From Mycolicibacterium frederiksbergense (GTDB lineage: Bacteria > Actinomycetota > Actinomycetes > Mycobacteriales > Mycobacteriaceae): 64,000 nt of DNA. The translations under genes were made by a program, and so were the position numbers. The stretch is from assembly GCF_012223425.1 (NCBI RefSeq), contig NZ_CP038799.1:4448249-4512248 (forward strand), given 5' to 3'. Positions 7,167 through 16,060 of the stretch are shown in pieces (position 1 is the first letter of the stretch; every line of letters starts with the position of its first letter). The notes beneath the pieces are model-generated. The model saw only the letters and a list, made by a program, of their open reading frames with translations, was not told the DNA's origin and made no database searches.

Positions 7167-8753
7167 ATGACCGCTGAATCGACCGCGACCCCGGCGCAGC
7201 AGATCGCCGCAGGTTATGCCGTTGAAGGCCAGGCTTTGGAGCTCGGTTCCGTCGTCGTCGACGGGGTGGCCGATGCGGGCGCACAGGTGCGGATTCCGTT
7301 GGCGATGGTCAACCGGCACGGCCTGGTCGCCGGGGCGACCGGCACCGGCAAGACCAAGTCCCTGCAGGTGATGGCCGAGCAGCTGTCGGCCGCGGGCGTG
7401 CCGGTGCTGATGGCCGATGTGAAGGGCGATCTGTCCGGGCTGTCGCGGCCGGGGGAGGCGGGCGACAAGATCGCGCAACGCGCGACCGACACCGGCGACA
7501 CGTGGGCCGGCACCGCCTACCCGGTGGAGTTCCTGTCGCTGGGCACCGAGGGCATCGGGGTGCCGGTGCGGGCCACCATCACCAGCTTCGGGCCGATTCT
7601 GCTGTCAAAGGTGCTGGGGCTCAACGCCACCCAGGAGTCGACGCTCGGCCTGATCTTCCACTGGGCCGACCAGAAGGGCCTGGCCCTGCTCGATCTCAAG
7701 GATCTGCGCGCCGTCATCCAGTTCCTCACCAGCGATGAGGGCAAGCCCGAACTCAAGGCGCTGGGTGCGGTGTCGACGACGACGGCCGGGGTCATCCTGC
7801 GAGCCCTGGTCAACCTGGAGGCCGAGGGTGCGGACACCTTCTTCGGCGAGCCCGAACTGGAGCCCAAGGACCTGATCCGCCTGGACGCGCAGGGCCGCGG
7901 CGTCATCTCGCTGCTGGAGCTGGGCGCCCAGGCCGCCCGCCCGGTGATGTTCTCCACCTTCCTGATGTGGGTGCTGGCCGATCTGTTCACCACGCTGCCC
8001 GAGGTCGGCGACGTCGACAAACCCAAGCTGGTGTTCTTCTTCGACGAGGCCCATCTGCTGTTTGACGACGCGTCCAAGGCGTTCCTGCAGCAGGTCGAGC
8101 AGACCGTGAAGCTGATCCGGTCCAAGGGCGTCGGCGTGTTCTTCTGCACCCAGCTGCCCACCGATGTGCCCAACGATGTGCTCAGCCAGCTCGGCGCCCG
8201 GATCCAGCACGCGTTGCGCGCGTTCACCCCAGACGATCAGAAGGCGCTGTCCAAGACGGTGCGTACCTACCCCAAGACCAAGGTCTACGACCTGGAGAGT
8301 GCGCTGACCTCACTGGGCATCGGGGAGGCCATCGTCACCGTGCTCTCGGAGAAGGGCGCCCCGACGCCGGTGGCGTGGACTCGCATGCGGGCACCGCGTT
8401 CACTGATGGACACCATCGGTCCGGACGCCATCAAGGCCGCCGCGGCCGCCAGCCCACTGCAGGCCACCTACGGGCAGACCATCGACCGCGAATCGGCCTA
8501 TGAACGGCTCACCGCGCGTCTCGCCCCGCCCGAACCTGCGCCCGCCGACCAGTTGCCGCCGCCGCTGCCCACCTCGGGTGGTTCGGCCGAGGCCGGCGGC
8601 GCGGTGACATCGCGCGGCACCGCCGAGCCGAGCCTGCTGGACAAGATGGCCGCCAGCCCGGCGTTCAAGAGTGCGATGCGATCGGCCGGCACGGTGATCG
8701 GCCGCGAGATCACCCGCAGCATCTTCGGCACCGGCCGGCGGCGTCGCCGCTGA
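7167..8753 (+). CDS. DUF853 / HerA-like P-loop ATPase (Rv2510c-like)
   Basis: A 528-residue ATPase of the HerA/FtsK superfamily with the DUF853 signature. Walker A is GATGTGKTKS at residues 56-65, Walker B is FFFDEAHLLF at about 291-300, and FFCTQLPTDVPNDVLSQLGARIQHALRAF follows. A Pro-rich stretch (about 450-480) and a basic end GRRRRR close the protein. It is cytoplasmic; its role is unknown, and HerA-like enzymes usually move or process nucleic acid. ATG 7167 follows AGTAGTGTCTGGACCC and matches the family start. Gene order orn-DUF853-SDR is that of Rv2511-Rv2509. Confidence 0.88.
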   Translation: MTAESTATPAQQIAAGYAVEGQALELGSVVVDGVADAGAQVRIPLAMVNRHGLVAGATGTGKTKSLQVMAEQLSAAGVPVLMADVKGDLSGLSRPGEAGDKIAQRATDTGDTWAGTAYPVEFLSLGTEGIGVPVRATITSFGPILLSKVLGLNATQESTLGLIFHWADQKGLALLDLKDLRAVIQFLTSDEGKPELKALGAVSTTTAGVILRALVNLEAEGADTFFGEPELEPKDLIRLDAQGRGVISLLELGAQAARPVMFSTFLMWVLADLFTTLPEVGDVDKPKLVFFFDEAHLLFDDASKAFLQQVEQTVKLIRSKGVGVFFCTQLPTDVPNDVLSQLGARIQHALRAFTPDDQKALSKTVRTYPKTKVYDLESALTSLGIGEAIVTVLSEKGAPTPVAWTRMRAPRSLMDTIGPDAIKAAAAASPLQATYGQTIDRESAYERLTARLAPPEPAPADQLPPPLPTSGGSAEAGGAVTSRGTAEPSLLDKMAASPAFKSAMRSAGTVIGREITRSIFGTGRRRRR

Positions 8754-8761
8754 CCGAGCAG

Positions 8762-8824
8762 CGCCGAAACTGTGTTCCAGACGGTCGTTACTCGAACTTC
8801 GCCGTCTGGAATACAGTTTCGGCG
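8762..8824. terminator. Long inverted repeat between convergent genes
   Basis: Arms of 23 bases (8762-8784 and 8802-8824, core CGAAACTGT...CCAGACGG) match with one G/A difference around an 18-base loop. It fills the gap between the convergent DUF853 and SDR genes. There is no T tract, so it is not a classical terminator, but a hairpin this strong on both transcripts probably ends or protects both messages. Confidence 0.6.
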
Positions 8825-8837
8825 AGCAGCGGCAAAG

Positions 8838-9644
8838 CTACTGGCCGCCGAGCTTCTTGTAGACCGCGCCGACGATCGGGGTGACGATGGCCCGCGGTGC
8901 GTACCCGCTGGCCACCGACATCGCCTTGGACGTCAGGCCGGGCACGATGCGCATCTTGTTGGCCTCCAACGCGTCGAGCGACACCCTGGCGGTGTACTCG
9001 GTGTCGATCCAGAGGAAGTCCGGGATCAGCCGCTCCACCAGCGACTGCTCGGAGACATCCGGCAGCTCGGTGCGCACCGGGCCCGGTGCCAGCAGCGTGA
9101 CGTGCACGCCGTCTTTCTTGACCTCACCGCGCAGCGACTCACTGAAGGTGTTCGCGAACGCCTTGGTCGCCGCGTAGGTGGCGTTGTTGGGGATCGGGGA
9201 GTTGCCCGCCGCGGAGCCCGAGATCAGGATGCCGCCGGCCCTGCGCTCCAGCATGCCGGGCAGCACCGCCAGGCAGAGGTCATGCACGGCAATGGCATTG
9301 AGCTGAACCTGGGCCTTCTCGCCGGCCGGGTCGAGCTTGGCCAACGGGCCGAAGGTCGCCGTCCCGGCATTGGCGCACAGGATGGAGATGTTGCGGCCGG
9401 CGAGCTCGTCGCACAGCACGTCGCGGGCCGCCGGGTCGGCGAGGTCGACCGCCCGCACCTCGACGGTCACGCCGTGTCGTTCGGTGATCCGCTGGGCGAG
9501 CTCGGTGAGCACCTCGCCGCGGCGCGCGGTGATGATCAGGTGGTGGCCGCGGGCGGCCAGATCGAAGGCCAGGGCCTCACCGATGCCCTGGGAGGCTCCG
9601 GTGACGACTGCGCGGGCGTCGGGATGGGGCGCGGGTACAGGCAT
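8838..9644 (-). CDS. Short-chain dehydrogenase/reductase (Rv2509-like)
   Basis: A 268-residue SDR. The cofactor motif is TGASQGIGEAL, ITARR follows the second strand, then CANAGTATFG (NAG motif), SGSAAGNSP with the catalytic Ser, and YAATKAF (Tyr-x3-Lys). The C-terminal part resembles the SDR group that reduces beta-keto or long-chain substrates. The M. tuberculosis equivalent by position is Rv2509, whose M. smegmatis relative has been linked to mycolate reduction; I cannot tell from sequence whether this gene does that. It is divergent from the MFS gene (33 bp apart). Confidence 0.88.
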   Translation of the reverse strand: MPVPAPHPDARAVVTGASQGIGEALAFDLAARGHHLIITARRGEVLTELAQRITERHGVTVEVRAVDLADPAARDVLCDELAGRNISILCANAGTATFGPLAKLDPAGEKAQVQLNAIAVHDLCLAVLPGMLERRAGGILISGSAAGNSPIPNNATYAATKAFANTFSESLRGEVKKDGVHVTLLAPGPVRTELPDVSEQSLVERLIPDFLWIDTEYTARVSLDALEANKMRIVPGLTSKAMSVASGYAPRAIVTPIVGAVYKKLGGQ

Positions 9645-9677
9645 GGAGAAATCGTAGGGACCATTAGGGTGGCGCCC

Positions 9678-10982
9678 ATGAGCAGCCCCGGGTCGGCGCC
9701 ACCTTCGGCCCGGCGGTCACAAATTCTGTCCTGGGTTCTCTACGACTGTGGGGCCACCGGCCTGAACGCCATCGTGGTCACCTTCGTGTTCTCGGTGTAC
9801 CTGACCAGTGCGGTCGGTGAGGGCCTGCCGGGGGACACCACACCGGCCAGCTGGCTGGGCCGGGCGCTGGCGGTGGCGGGAGTCATCGTCGCGCTGCTGG
9901 CGCCGGTGACCGGTATCTGGGTCAACGCCCCGCACCGTCGCCGTCGCGCACTCGCCCTGCTCACCAGCGTCGTGGTGATCCTGGCGGCCTCGATGAGCCT
10001 GATCCGCGCGGACTATCACTATCTGTTCGCCGGGCTGGCCCTGCTGGCCCTCGCGGCGGCCTGCAATGACCTGGCCACCGTGCCCTACAACGCGATGCTC
10101 GGGCAGCTCACGACACCGCAGAACTCGGGTCGGGTATCCGGTGCCGGCCTGGCGGTCGGTTACGCCGGCACCGTCGGGCTGCTGCTCATCGTCTACGTGG
10201 CCTTCATCTCCGGCGACGGCGGCATCCTCGGGCTGCCCACCGACGACGGCCAGAACGTCAGCGCCGCGATGCTGCTCACGGCGGTCTGGTTCGCCGCGTT
10301 CGCGGCGCCGCTGCTGCTGAGGGCACCGTCGCCGCCGGCCGACGAGAACCACCGTGCGATCGGCTTCTTCGCCTCCTACCGGGTGCTGTGGACGGAGGTG
10401 AAAAGCGAATGGCGGCGCGACCGCAACGTCGTCTTCTACCTGATCGCCAGCGCGATCTTCCGGGACGGGCTGACGGGGGTATTCACCTTCGGGGCGGTGC
10501 TCGGCGTCAACGTCTACGGCATCTCACCGGCCAGCGTGCTGCTGTTCGGGGTCTGCGCATGTCTGGTGGCGGCCATCGGGGCGGTGGCCGGTGGGCTGCT
10601 CGATGATCGGTTCGGCGCCAAACCCGTCATCGTCTGCGCGCTGACGTTGATGATCGCGGTCGGGCTGACGTTGATGATGCTGTCCGGGCAGTTGGCGTTC
10701 TGGATCTGCGGGCTGCTGCTGTGCCTGTTCATCGGCCCGACCCTGTCGGCGGCGCGCACCCAGATGCTGCGGATGTCCACCGAGGGCAAGGAAGGTGTCG
10801 CGTTCGGTCTCTATACGACGACCGGACGCGCGGCCGCCCCGCTGGCGCCGTGGCTGTTCTTCGTGTTCATCGACGCCTTCGGCACCGATCGCGCGGGAAT
10901 GGGCGGGCTGTGCGTGGTGCTGGCGCTGGGTCTGTTCTTGATGCTGGGGGTGCGCACCCGACCTGCCGCCCAACCGGTTTAG
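9678..10982 (+). CDS. MFS transporter, UMF1 (Atg22-like) family
   Basis: A 434-residue integral membrane protein with about twelve hydrophobic segments. The start, SQILSWVLYDCGATGLNAIVVTFVFS, is the UMF1/Atg22-like hallmark (WxLYDxGxxxf). The loop WVNAPHRRRRAL lies after the second helix pair and GGLLDDRFGAKPV in the second half is an MFS motif-A remnant. The substrate is unknown. ATG 9678 follows GGTGGCGCCC. It overlaps the convergent MmpS-like gene by 4 bases at the 3' end. Position matches Rv2508c. Confidence 0.85.
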   Translation: MSSPGSAPPSARRSQILSWVLYDCGATGLNAIVVTFVFSVYLTSAVGEGLPGDTTPASWLGRALAVAGVIVALLAPVTGIWVNAPHRRRRALALLTSVVVILAASMSLIRADYHYLFAGLALLALAAACNDLATVPYNAMLGQLTTPQNSGRVSGAGLAVGYAGTVGLLLIVYVAFISGDGGILGLPTDDGQNVSAAMLLTAVWFAAFAAPLLLRAPSPPADENHRAIGFFASYRVLWTEVKSEWRRDRNVVFYLIASAIFRDGLTGVFTFGAVLGVNVYGISPASVLLFGVCACLVAAIGAVAGGLLDDRFGAKPVIVCALTLMIAVGLTLMMLSGQLAFWICGLLLCLFIGPTLSAARTQMLRMSTEGKEGVAFGLYTTTGRAAAPLAPWLFFVFIDAFGTDRAGMGGLCVVLALGLFLMLGVRTRPAAQPV

Positions 10983-11728
10983 CCGATCGGGCTGCAGATC
11001 GTCAGACCGGATCCGGTGCGCTGTTGAACCTCCGCGCCGTCGATGCTGATCGAGCAGTTCACCTCGCGGCCGACGTTGATGATGGTCACGCTGGCCGACC
11101 GTTTGGCCGGCTGGGCCAGATTGACCGTCTTGCTCCACGGCAGCAGCACGTTGAACTCGGTCTGCAGCACACCTCCGTCATCGACGTAGGTGACGTTGAT
11201 GGCCCGCCCCTCGCCGGTGACGTTGTAGGTCACGCTTTCGGTGGCGCCGGGCACTGTCGACCCGCCTGGGACCGACGGTGTCGTGGTGGCCGCCGGGGCG
11301 GGACGGCTGGTGGTGGTCGGTCGGCGCGTGGTGGTCGGTGGGGCGGTGCTCAGCGTCGGCTCGGCGATGCTGGGCTCGGACAGGGTGGGTACCGGGGCGA
11401 CGACGGTCTGCTGCTGGGAGCTGTTGACGATCACCAGCGCGATGACCAGACCGATGACGGTGACCACGGCGACGGCGGCCACGATCCACAGCCAGCGCGG
11501 TGTGCCGGGGGGTTCCGGCGGCGGGGCGCCCGGGGGTGGCGGCGGACCGCCGTAGGAACCGCCGCCGTACTGGTCATATCCGTACGCCGGGTACGCGGGC
11601 AGCTTCTCGGTGGGGTGCACGCCATACGGGGGCTGACCCGAATAGGCGGGATCCGGGTAGCCCGAATATCCCGAATGGCCACCGTCGAGCCGCTGCGTCG
11701 GCTCGTCTCTGCGTGGAGAATCGGTCAT
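10979..11728 (-). CDS. Proline-rich membrane protein with MmpS-like C-terminal domain (Rv2507-like)
   Basis: A 249-residue protein. A cytoplasmic, Tyr/Gly/Pro-rich N-terminus (about 1-80, with SGYSGYPDPAYSG and GGPPPPPGAPPPEPP) is followed by one membrane helix (WLWIVAAVAVVTVIGLVIAL), a Thr/Pro-rich linker and a C-terminal beta domain like that of MmpS. That domain has two Cys (EVNCSI and LTICSPIG), probably a disulfide outside the membrane. ATG 11728 has an AGGTGG ribosome site; a GTG two codons upstream overlaps that site. It is not next to an MmpL gene, so it is not a typical MmpS partner. Function unknown. Confidence 0.82.
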   Translation of the reverse strand: MTDSPRRDEPTQRLDGGHSGYSGYPDPAYSGQPPYGVHPTEKLPAYPAYGYDQYGGGSYGGPPPPPGAPPPEPPGTPRWLWIVAAVAVVTVIGLVIALVIVNSSQQQTVVAPVPTLSEPSIAEPTLSTAPPTTTRRPTTTSRPAPAATTTPSVPGGSTVPGATESVTYNVTGEGRAINVTYVDDGGVLQTEFNVLLPWSKTVNLAQPAKRSASVTIINVGREVNCSISIDGAEVQQRTGSGLTICSPIG

Positions 11729-11808
11729 TGCCACCTCATGTGCTCACACGCTACCCGCGCGGCCTGGGAATCGGTGCCGACCGATCGGTCGCTGTGCCCG
11801 AGCGAAAC

Positions 11809-12399
11809 TCAGCGCGCGGCCGCCAGGGCCGCGACCGTCATGGCGCGCAGGATGCTCCGCGAGGCATGGTCTGTACTGGGCATTTTGACGCTGTGCGGGG
11901 TGGAGTTGAGCAGGCCGAAGACGGCGTGCGCCTTGAGCCGGGCCTCGGCCTCGTCCAGGCGAGCATCGACCTGCCGCAGGACGTCGACCCAGATCTCGAC
12001 ATATTGCCGCTGCGCCTTGCGGACCTGGCGTTTGGCCGCCGGCGGGAGGTGCCCCAGGTCGCGGTCCTGGATGCGGATCAGATCCGATTCGCCGAGCACG
12101 AAGTCGAGGTGGAAGTCGATCAGGCCGTCCAGCGCGGCGCGGTCATCGGTGGCCTCCGCGACCACCTCGCGCGCCCCGGCGAGCAGCCGGGTGCTGATGC
12201 CGACCAGCAGTTCGACCAGCAGTGCTTCCTTGTTGGGGAAGTGCCGGTAGATCGCCGGCCCGCTGACCCCTGCCGCGGCGCCGATGTCCTCCAGCCGGAC
12301 CGACAGGTAGCCGTGTTCGGCGACCAGCCGTTCCGCGGCGGCGATGAGTTGGGTCCTGCGATCGGATTTGGCCCTGCTGCGCGGAGTCTCAGTGTTCAT
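11809..12399 (-). CDS. bkaR: TetR-family repressor BkaR
   Basis: A 196-residue TetR regulator with the helix-turn-helix VRLEDIGAAAGVSGPAIYRHFPNKEAL at about residues 34-60 and a C-terminal ligand domain. It matches Rv2506 by sequence style and position. In mycobacteria that protein has been named BkaR, the repressor of the branched-chain keto-acid operon. The operon lies divergently, with two palindromic operators in between. I chose ATG 12399 (MNTETPRSRAK) because GGAG sits 6-7 bases upstream; the open frame continues 14 codons into the operator. It probably represses itself as well. Confidence 0.87.
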   Translation of the reverse strand: MNTETPRSRAKSDRRTQLIAAAERLVAEHGYLSVRLEDIGAAAGVSGPAIYRHFPNKEALLVELLVGISTRLLAGAREVVAEATDDRAALDGLIDFHLDFVLGESDLIRIQDRDLGHLPPAAKRQVRKAQRQYVEIWVDVLRQVDARLDEAEARLKAHAVFGLLNSTPHSVKMPSTDHASRSILRAMTVAALAAAR

Positions 12400-12428
12400 G
12401 CCCGGCTCCGTCCCGCCCATAGACATTT

Positions 12429-12474
12429 GAGTTAGTGGCAATTAACATCGTATGAGTTAGTCGTCATTAACTCA
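12429..12474. promoter_or_regulatory. Two BkaR operators between bkaR and accD1
   Basis: Two copies of one palindrome. Site 1, 12429-12448, has GAGTTA-N8-TTAACAT (partly symmetric, GTTA/TAAC). Site 2, 12453-12474, is a perfect TGAGTTA-N8-TAACTCA. Their starts are 25 bases apart, so the two dimers would be offset along the helix. Site 2 ends 17 bases before the accD1 ATG, and the promoters of both divergent units must be in or next to these sites. That BkaR binds here is inferred from position and from TetR biology. Confidence 0.72.
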
Positions 12475-12491
12475 AGTGGAACGGTTCATCG

Positions 12492-14030
12492 ATGACACAT
12501 CGCGACGCGCACGTCGCCCTGGTGACCGAACTGCGCGCCAAACTGGCGGCAGTTGCGCTGGGTGGCCCGGAGAAGGCCCGAGAACGCCATGTCGGACGCG
12601 GGAAACTGCTCCCGCGCGAGCGGGTGGACGGACTGCTCGACCCGGGCAGCCCGTTCCTCGATGTGGCGCCGCTGGCCGCCGACGGCATGTACGACGACGA
12701 CTGCCCGGGTGCGGGCATGATCGCGGGCATCGGCCGGGTGTCGGGGCGCGAATGCATGATCGTGGCCAACGATGCGACGGTCAAGGGCGGCACCTACTAC
12801 CCGATCACCGTGAAGAAGCACCTGCGCGCCCAGGAGATCGCCGCGCAGAACCGGTTGCCGTGTCTCTATCTGGTGGACTCCGGTGGGGCGTTCCTGCCGC
12901 GCCAGGACGAGGTGTTCCCCGACCGTGAACACTTCGGCCGGATCTTCTTCAACCAGGCCACCATGAGCGCGCAGGGCATCCCGCAGATCGCCGCCGTGCT
13001 CGGATCCTGCACCGCCGGTGGCGCCTACGTGCCGGCCATGAGCGATGAGGCCGTCATCGTGCGCAACCAGGGCACCATCTTCCTCGGCGGCCCGCCGCTG
13101 GTGAAGGCCGCGACCGGTGAGGTGGTGACCGCCGAGGAACTCGGCGGCGGTGACCTGCACTCCAAAACCTCTGGCGTGACCGATCATCTGGCGCACGACG
13201 ACCGGGATGCGCTGCGCATCGTGCGCCGCATCGTCGGCACGTTCGGGCCTCGGCAGGACCCGCCGTGGGAGGTGCGGCCCACCGTCGCGCCGATCGCCGA
13301 TCAGTCCGAGCTCTATGACGTGGTGCCGGTGGATTCGCGGGTGCCCTACGACGTGCACGAGGTGATCACCCGCGTCGTCGATGGTGGCGAGTTCCAGGAG
13401 TTCAAGGCCGAATACGGCACCACGTTGGTGACCGGGTTCGCGCGTATCCACGGCCATCCCGTCGGCATCATCGCCAACAATGGTGTGCTGTTCGGGGAGT
13501 CGGCGGTCAAGGGCGCGCACTTCATCGAGCTGTGCGACAAACGCAATACCCCGCTGGTGTTCCTGCAGAACATCGCCGGGTTCATGGTGGGCCGCGACTA
13601 CGAGGCCGGGGGCATCGCCAAACACGGCGCCAAGATGGTCACCGCGGTGGCCTGCGCCCGGGTGCCCAAACTGACGGTGGTGATCGGTGGTTCCTACGGT
13701 GCGGGTAACTACTCGATGTGCGGTCGGGCGTATTCGCCGCGGTTCCTGTGGATGTGGCCGAATGCCCGCATCTCGGTGATGGGCGGTGAGCAGGCCGCCT
13801 CGGTGCTGGCCACCGTGCGCGGTGACATGACACCGGAACAGGAGGAGGCGTTCAAGGCCCCGATCCGCGAGCAGTACGAACACCAGGGCAACCCGTACTA
13901 CTCGACCGCCCGGCTCTGGGATGACGGTGTGATCGATCCCGCCGACACCAGAACCGTGCTGGGACTTGCCCTGTCAGTTGTCGCACAGGCTCCGCTGGAG
14001 CCGGTGTCCTACGGCGTCTTCCGGATGTGA
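12492..14030 (+). CDS. accD1: Acyl-CoA carboxylase beta subunit AccD1 (methylcrotonyl-CoA carboxylase)
   Basis: A 512-residue biotin-dependent carboxyltransferase. It has the crotonase-like N domain with HVGRGKLLPRERVDGLLDPGSPFLD and CTAGGAYVPAMSDEAVIV, and the C domain with LQNIAGFMVGRDYEAGGIAKHGAKMV and GSYGAGNYSMCGRAY, the acyl-CoA and biotin sites. Its sequence and its partner accA1 identify the 3-methylcrotonyl-CoA carboxylase of leucine breakdown (Rv2502c). It is first in an eight-gene operon under the BkaR operators. In M. tuberculosis fadD35, scoA and scoB lie between the regulator and accD1; here they are absent. The ATG is 17 bases past the operator. Confidence 0.93.
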   Translation: MTHRDAHVALVTELRAKLAAVALGGPEKARERHVGRGKLLPRERVDGLLDPGSPFLDVAPLAADGMYDDDCPGAGMIAGIGRVSGRECMIVANDATVKGGTYYPITVKKHLRAQEIAAQNRLPCLYLVDSGGAFLPRQDEVFPDREHFGRIFFNQATMSAQGIPQIAAVLGSCTAGGAYVPAMSDEAVIVRNQGTIFLGGPPLVKAATGEVVTAEELGGGDLHSKTSGVTDHLAHDDRDALRIVRRIVGTFGPRQDPPWEVRPTVAPIADQSELYDVVPVDSRVPYDVHEVITRVVDGGEFQEFKAEYGTTLVTGFARIHGHPVGIIANNGVLFGESAVKGAHFIELCDKRNTPLVFLQNIAGFMVGRDYEAGGIAKHGAKMVTAVACARVPKLTVVIGGSYGAGNYSMCGRAYSPRFLWMWPNARISVMGGEQAASVLATVRGDMTPEQEEAFKAPIREQYEHQGNPYYSTARLWDDGVIDPADTRTVLGLALSVVAQAPLEPVSYGVFRM

Positions 14031-16060
14031 ACCAGATGTCTACTGAGCTTTTCCATACTGTCCTTGTTGCCAACCGCGGTGAGATCGCGGTACGGGTCAT
14101 CCGCACCCTGCGCGATATGGGTATCCGTTCGGTCGCGGTGTACAGCGACGCCGACGCCGGTGCGCGGCACGTCCGTGAGGCCGACACCGCGGTGCGCATC
14201 GGGCCGGCTCCGGCACGTCAGAGCTATCTCGACATCGAGGCCATCGTCTCGGCCGCGCGGCGCACCGGAGCCCAGGCGGTGCATCCCGGATACGGATTCC
14301 TGGCCGAGAACGCCGAATTCGCGGCCGCCCTGCACGCCGCGGGCATTGTGTTCATCGGCCCGCCGGTGGCGGCGATCAAGACCATGGGGGACAAGATCGC
14401 TGCCAAGGCGGCGGTCTCGGAATTCGATGTGCCTGTGGTTCCCGGTATTTCGCGGCCAGACCTGACCGATGACGATCTGATCGCCGGGGCGCCCGGGGTC
14501 GGCTTCCCGGTCCTGGTCAAACCTTCGGCCGGCGGCGGCGGCAAGGGCATGCGCGTCGTGCACGACGCGGCCGAACTTCCCGCCGCGCTGACGAGTGCGC
14601 GCCGTGAGGCGGCGTCGGCGTTCGGCGACGACACGCTGTTTCTGGAGCGGTTCGTGTTGCGCCCCCGCCATATCGAGGTGCAGGTGCTCGCCGACGGACA
14701 CGGCAACGTGATCCATCTCGGGGAGCGGGAGTGCAGCCTGCAGCGCCGTCATCAGAAGGTCATCGAGGAAGCGCCCTCGCCGCTGCTGGACGAGGCGACC
14801 CGCGCCCGCATCGGCGAGGCCGCCTGCAACACCGCGCGCAGCGTCAACTACAGCGGTGCCGGGACCGTCGAGTTCATCGTGTCCGCGGACGCGCCCGATG
14901 AGTTCTTCTTCATGGAGATGAACACCCGGCTGCAGGTCGAACACCCGGTCACCGAACTGGTCACCGGCGTGGATCTCGTTGCCCAGCAGGTCCGTATCGC
15001 CGCCGGTGCCGAACTCGGGATCGCCCAAACCGATATCGTGCTGACCGGTCATGCGATCGAGGCCCGGGTCTACTCCGAGGATCCCGGCAACGGTTTCCTG
15101 CCCACCGGCGGCACGGTGCTCGACGTGGTCGAACCTGCGACCGGCGGGCAGGAGCGCAGCGACCGGGGATTCGACACAGTGCGGGTCGATTCGGGGATCT
15201 ACCCGGGCACCGTGGTGGGAAGTGACTACGACCCCATGCTCGCCAAGGTCATCACCCACGCCGCGGACCGGGACGCCGCAGTGCGCGCCCTTGACCGCGC
15301 ACTGGCCGGGTCCGCCGTGCTGGGCGTGACCACCAATATCGATTTCCTGCGCTTCCTGCTGGCCGATGAGGATGTCGCCGCGGGTCGGCTGGACACCGGC
15401 CTGCTGGACCGGCGCACCCCCGATTACATTGCGCCCCAACCCACCGATCACGAACTGATCGCCGCGGCTGCCTACCGCTGGCTTGACACCTGGGCGGCGG
15501 CGGACGGCAATTTGTGGTCGGTGCCCTCGGGCTGGCGCACCGGTACGGCCGCCCCGACCGTCCTCCGGCTCGGCGGAGGCCAGCGGGTGGACCATGTCCG
15601 CATCACCGGGACCCCTGAGGCCGCAACTGCCGAGGTCGAACACGGGGCGACCTATCGGATCAGCGCGGCGCGCCGGGGACGGCAGCTGAACCTCACCGTC
15701 GACGATATCGGCGTCGAGTACGTGGTGGCCGCCGACGGCGGGTACGTCTGGCTGGCCGGGCCGCAGCGCACCGTCGCGGTACGCGAGGTGCGGGAGGCGC
15801 CGGTGCGTCCCGACGACGAACACGCCGGTGATGCCGAACTGCTCAGCCCGATGCCGGGTTCTGTTGTCGCCGTGGGCGTCACCGATGGCGCCGACGTCAC
15901 AGCCGGAACCGTCGTCGTCACCGTGGAGGCGATGAAGATGGAACACGCACTGTCCGCACCCGTCGACGGGACGGTCGAATTGCTCGTCGCCGTGGGCGAT
16001 CAGGTCAAGGTGGGCCAGCCGTTGGCCCGAATCACCGCAGCAAAGGAGGCTCAGCAATGA
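14027..16060 (+). CDS. accA1: Biotin carboxylase/carrier alpha subunit AccA1
   Basis: A 677-residue alpha subunit. The biotin carboxylase domain (about 1-450) has VLVANRGEIAVRVIRTL, the ATP loop KPSAGGGGKGMRVV and EMNTRLQVEHPVTE. A linker domain and a C-terminal biotin carrier domain follow, with VEAMKMEHAL and the biotinylated Lys at residue 637. With AccD1 it forms the methylcrotonyl-CoA carboxylase. The GTG at 14027 overlaps the accD1 stop by 4 bases (GTGA), favouring coupled translation; ATG 14036 is an alternative three codons in. The next gene starts on its stop codon. Confidence 0.93.
   Translation: MNQMSTELFHTVLVANRGEIAVRVIRTLRDMGIRSVAVYSDADAGARHVREADTAVRIGPAPARQSYLDIEAIVSAARRTGAQAVHPGYGFLAENAEFAAALHAAGIVFIGPPVAAIKTMGDKIAAKAAVSEFDVPVVPGISRPDLTDDDLIAGAPGVGFPVLVKPSAGGGGKGMRVVHDAAELPAALTSARREAASAFGDDTLFLERFVLRPRHIEVQVLADGHGNVIHLGERECSLQRRHQKVIEEAPSPLLDEATRARIGEAACNTARSVNYSGAGTVEFIVSADAPDEFFFMEMNTRLQVEHPVTELVTGVDLVAQQVRIAAGAELGIAQTDIVLTGHAIEARVYSEDPGNGFLPTGGTVLDVVEPATGGQERSDRGFDTVRVDSGIYPGTVVGSDYDPMLAKVITHAADRDAAVRALDRALAGSAVLGVTTNIDFLRFLLADEDVAAGRLDTGLLDRRTPDYIAPQPTDHELIAAAAYRWLDTWAAADGNLWSVPSGWRTGTAAPTVLRLGGGQRVDHVRITGTPEAATAEVEHGATYRISAARRGRQLNLTVDDIGVEYVVAADGGYVWLAGPQRTVAVREVREAPVRPDDEHAGDAELLSPMPGSVVAVGVTDGADVTAGTVVVTVEAMKMEHALSAPVDGTVELLVAVGDQVKVGQPLARITAAKEAQQ

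Noticed and set aside
8762..8824. Miniature inverted-repeat transposable element
   Set aside because: No flanking target duplication, no second copy in the window, and the position exactly between convergent genes fits a terminator.
12486..13883. A 465-residue minus-strand frame opposite accD1
   Set aside because: His/Arg/Gly-rich shadow; the plus strand carries all carboxyltransferase motifs.
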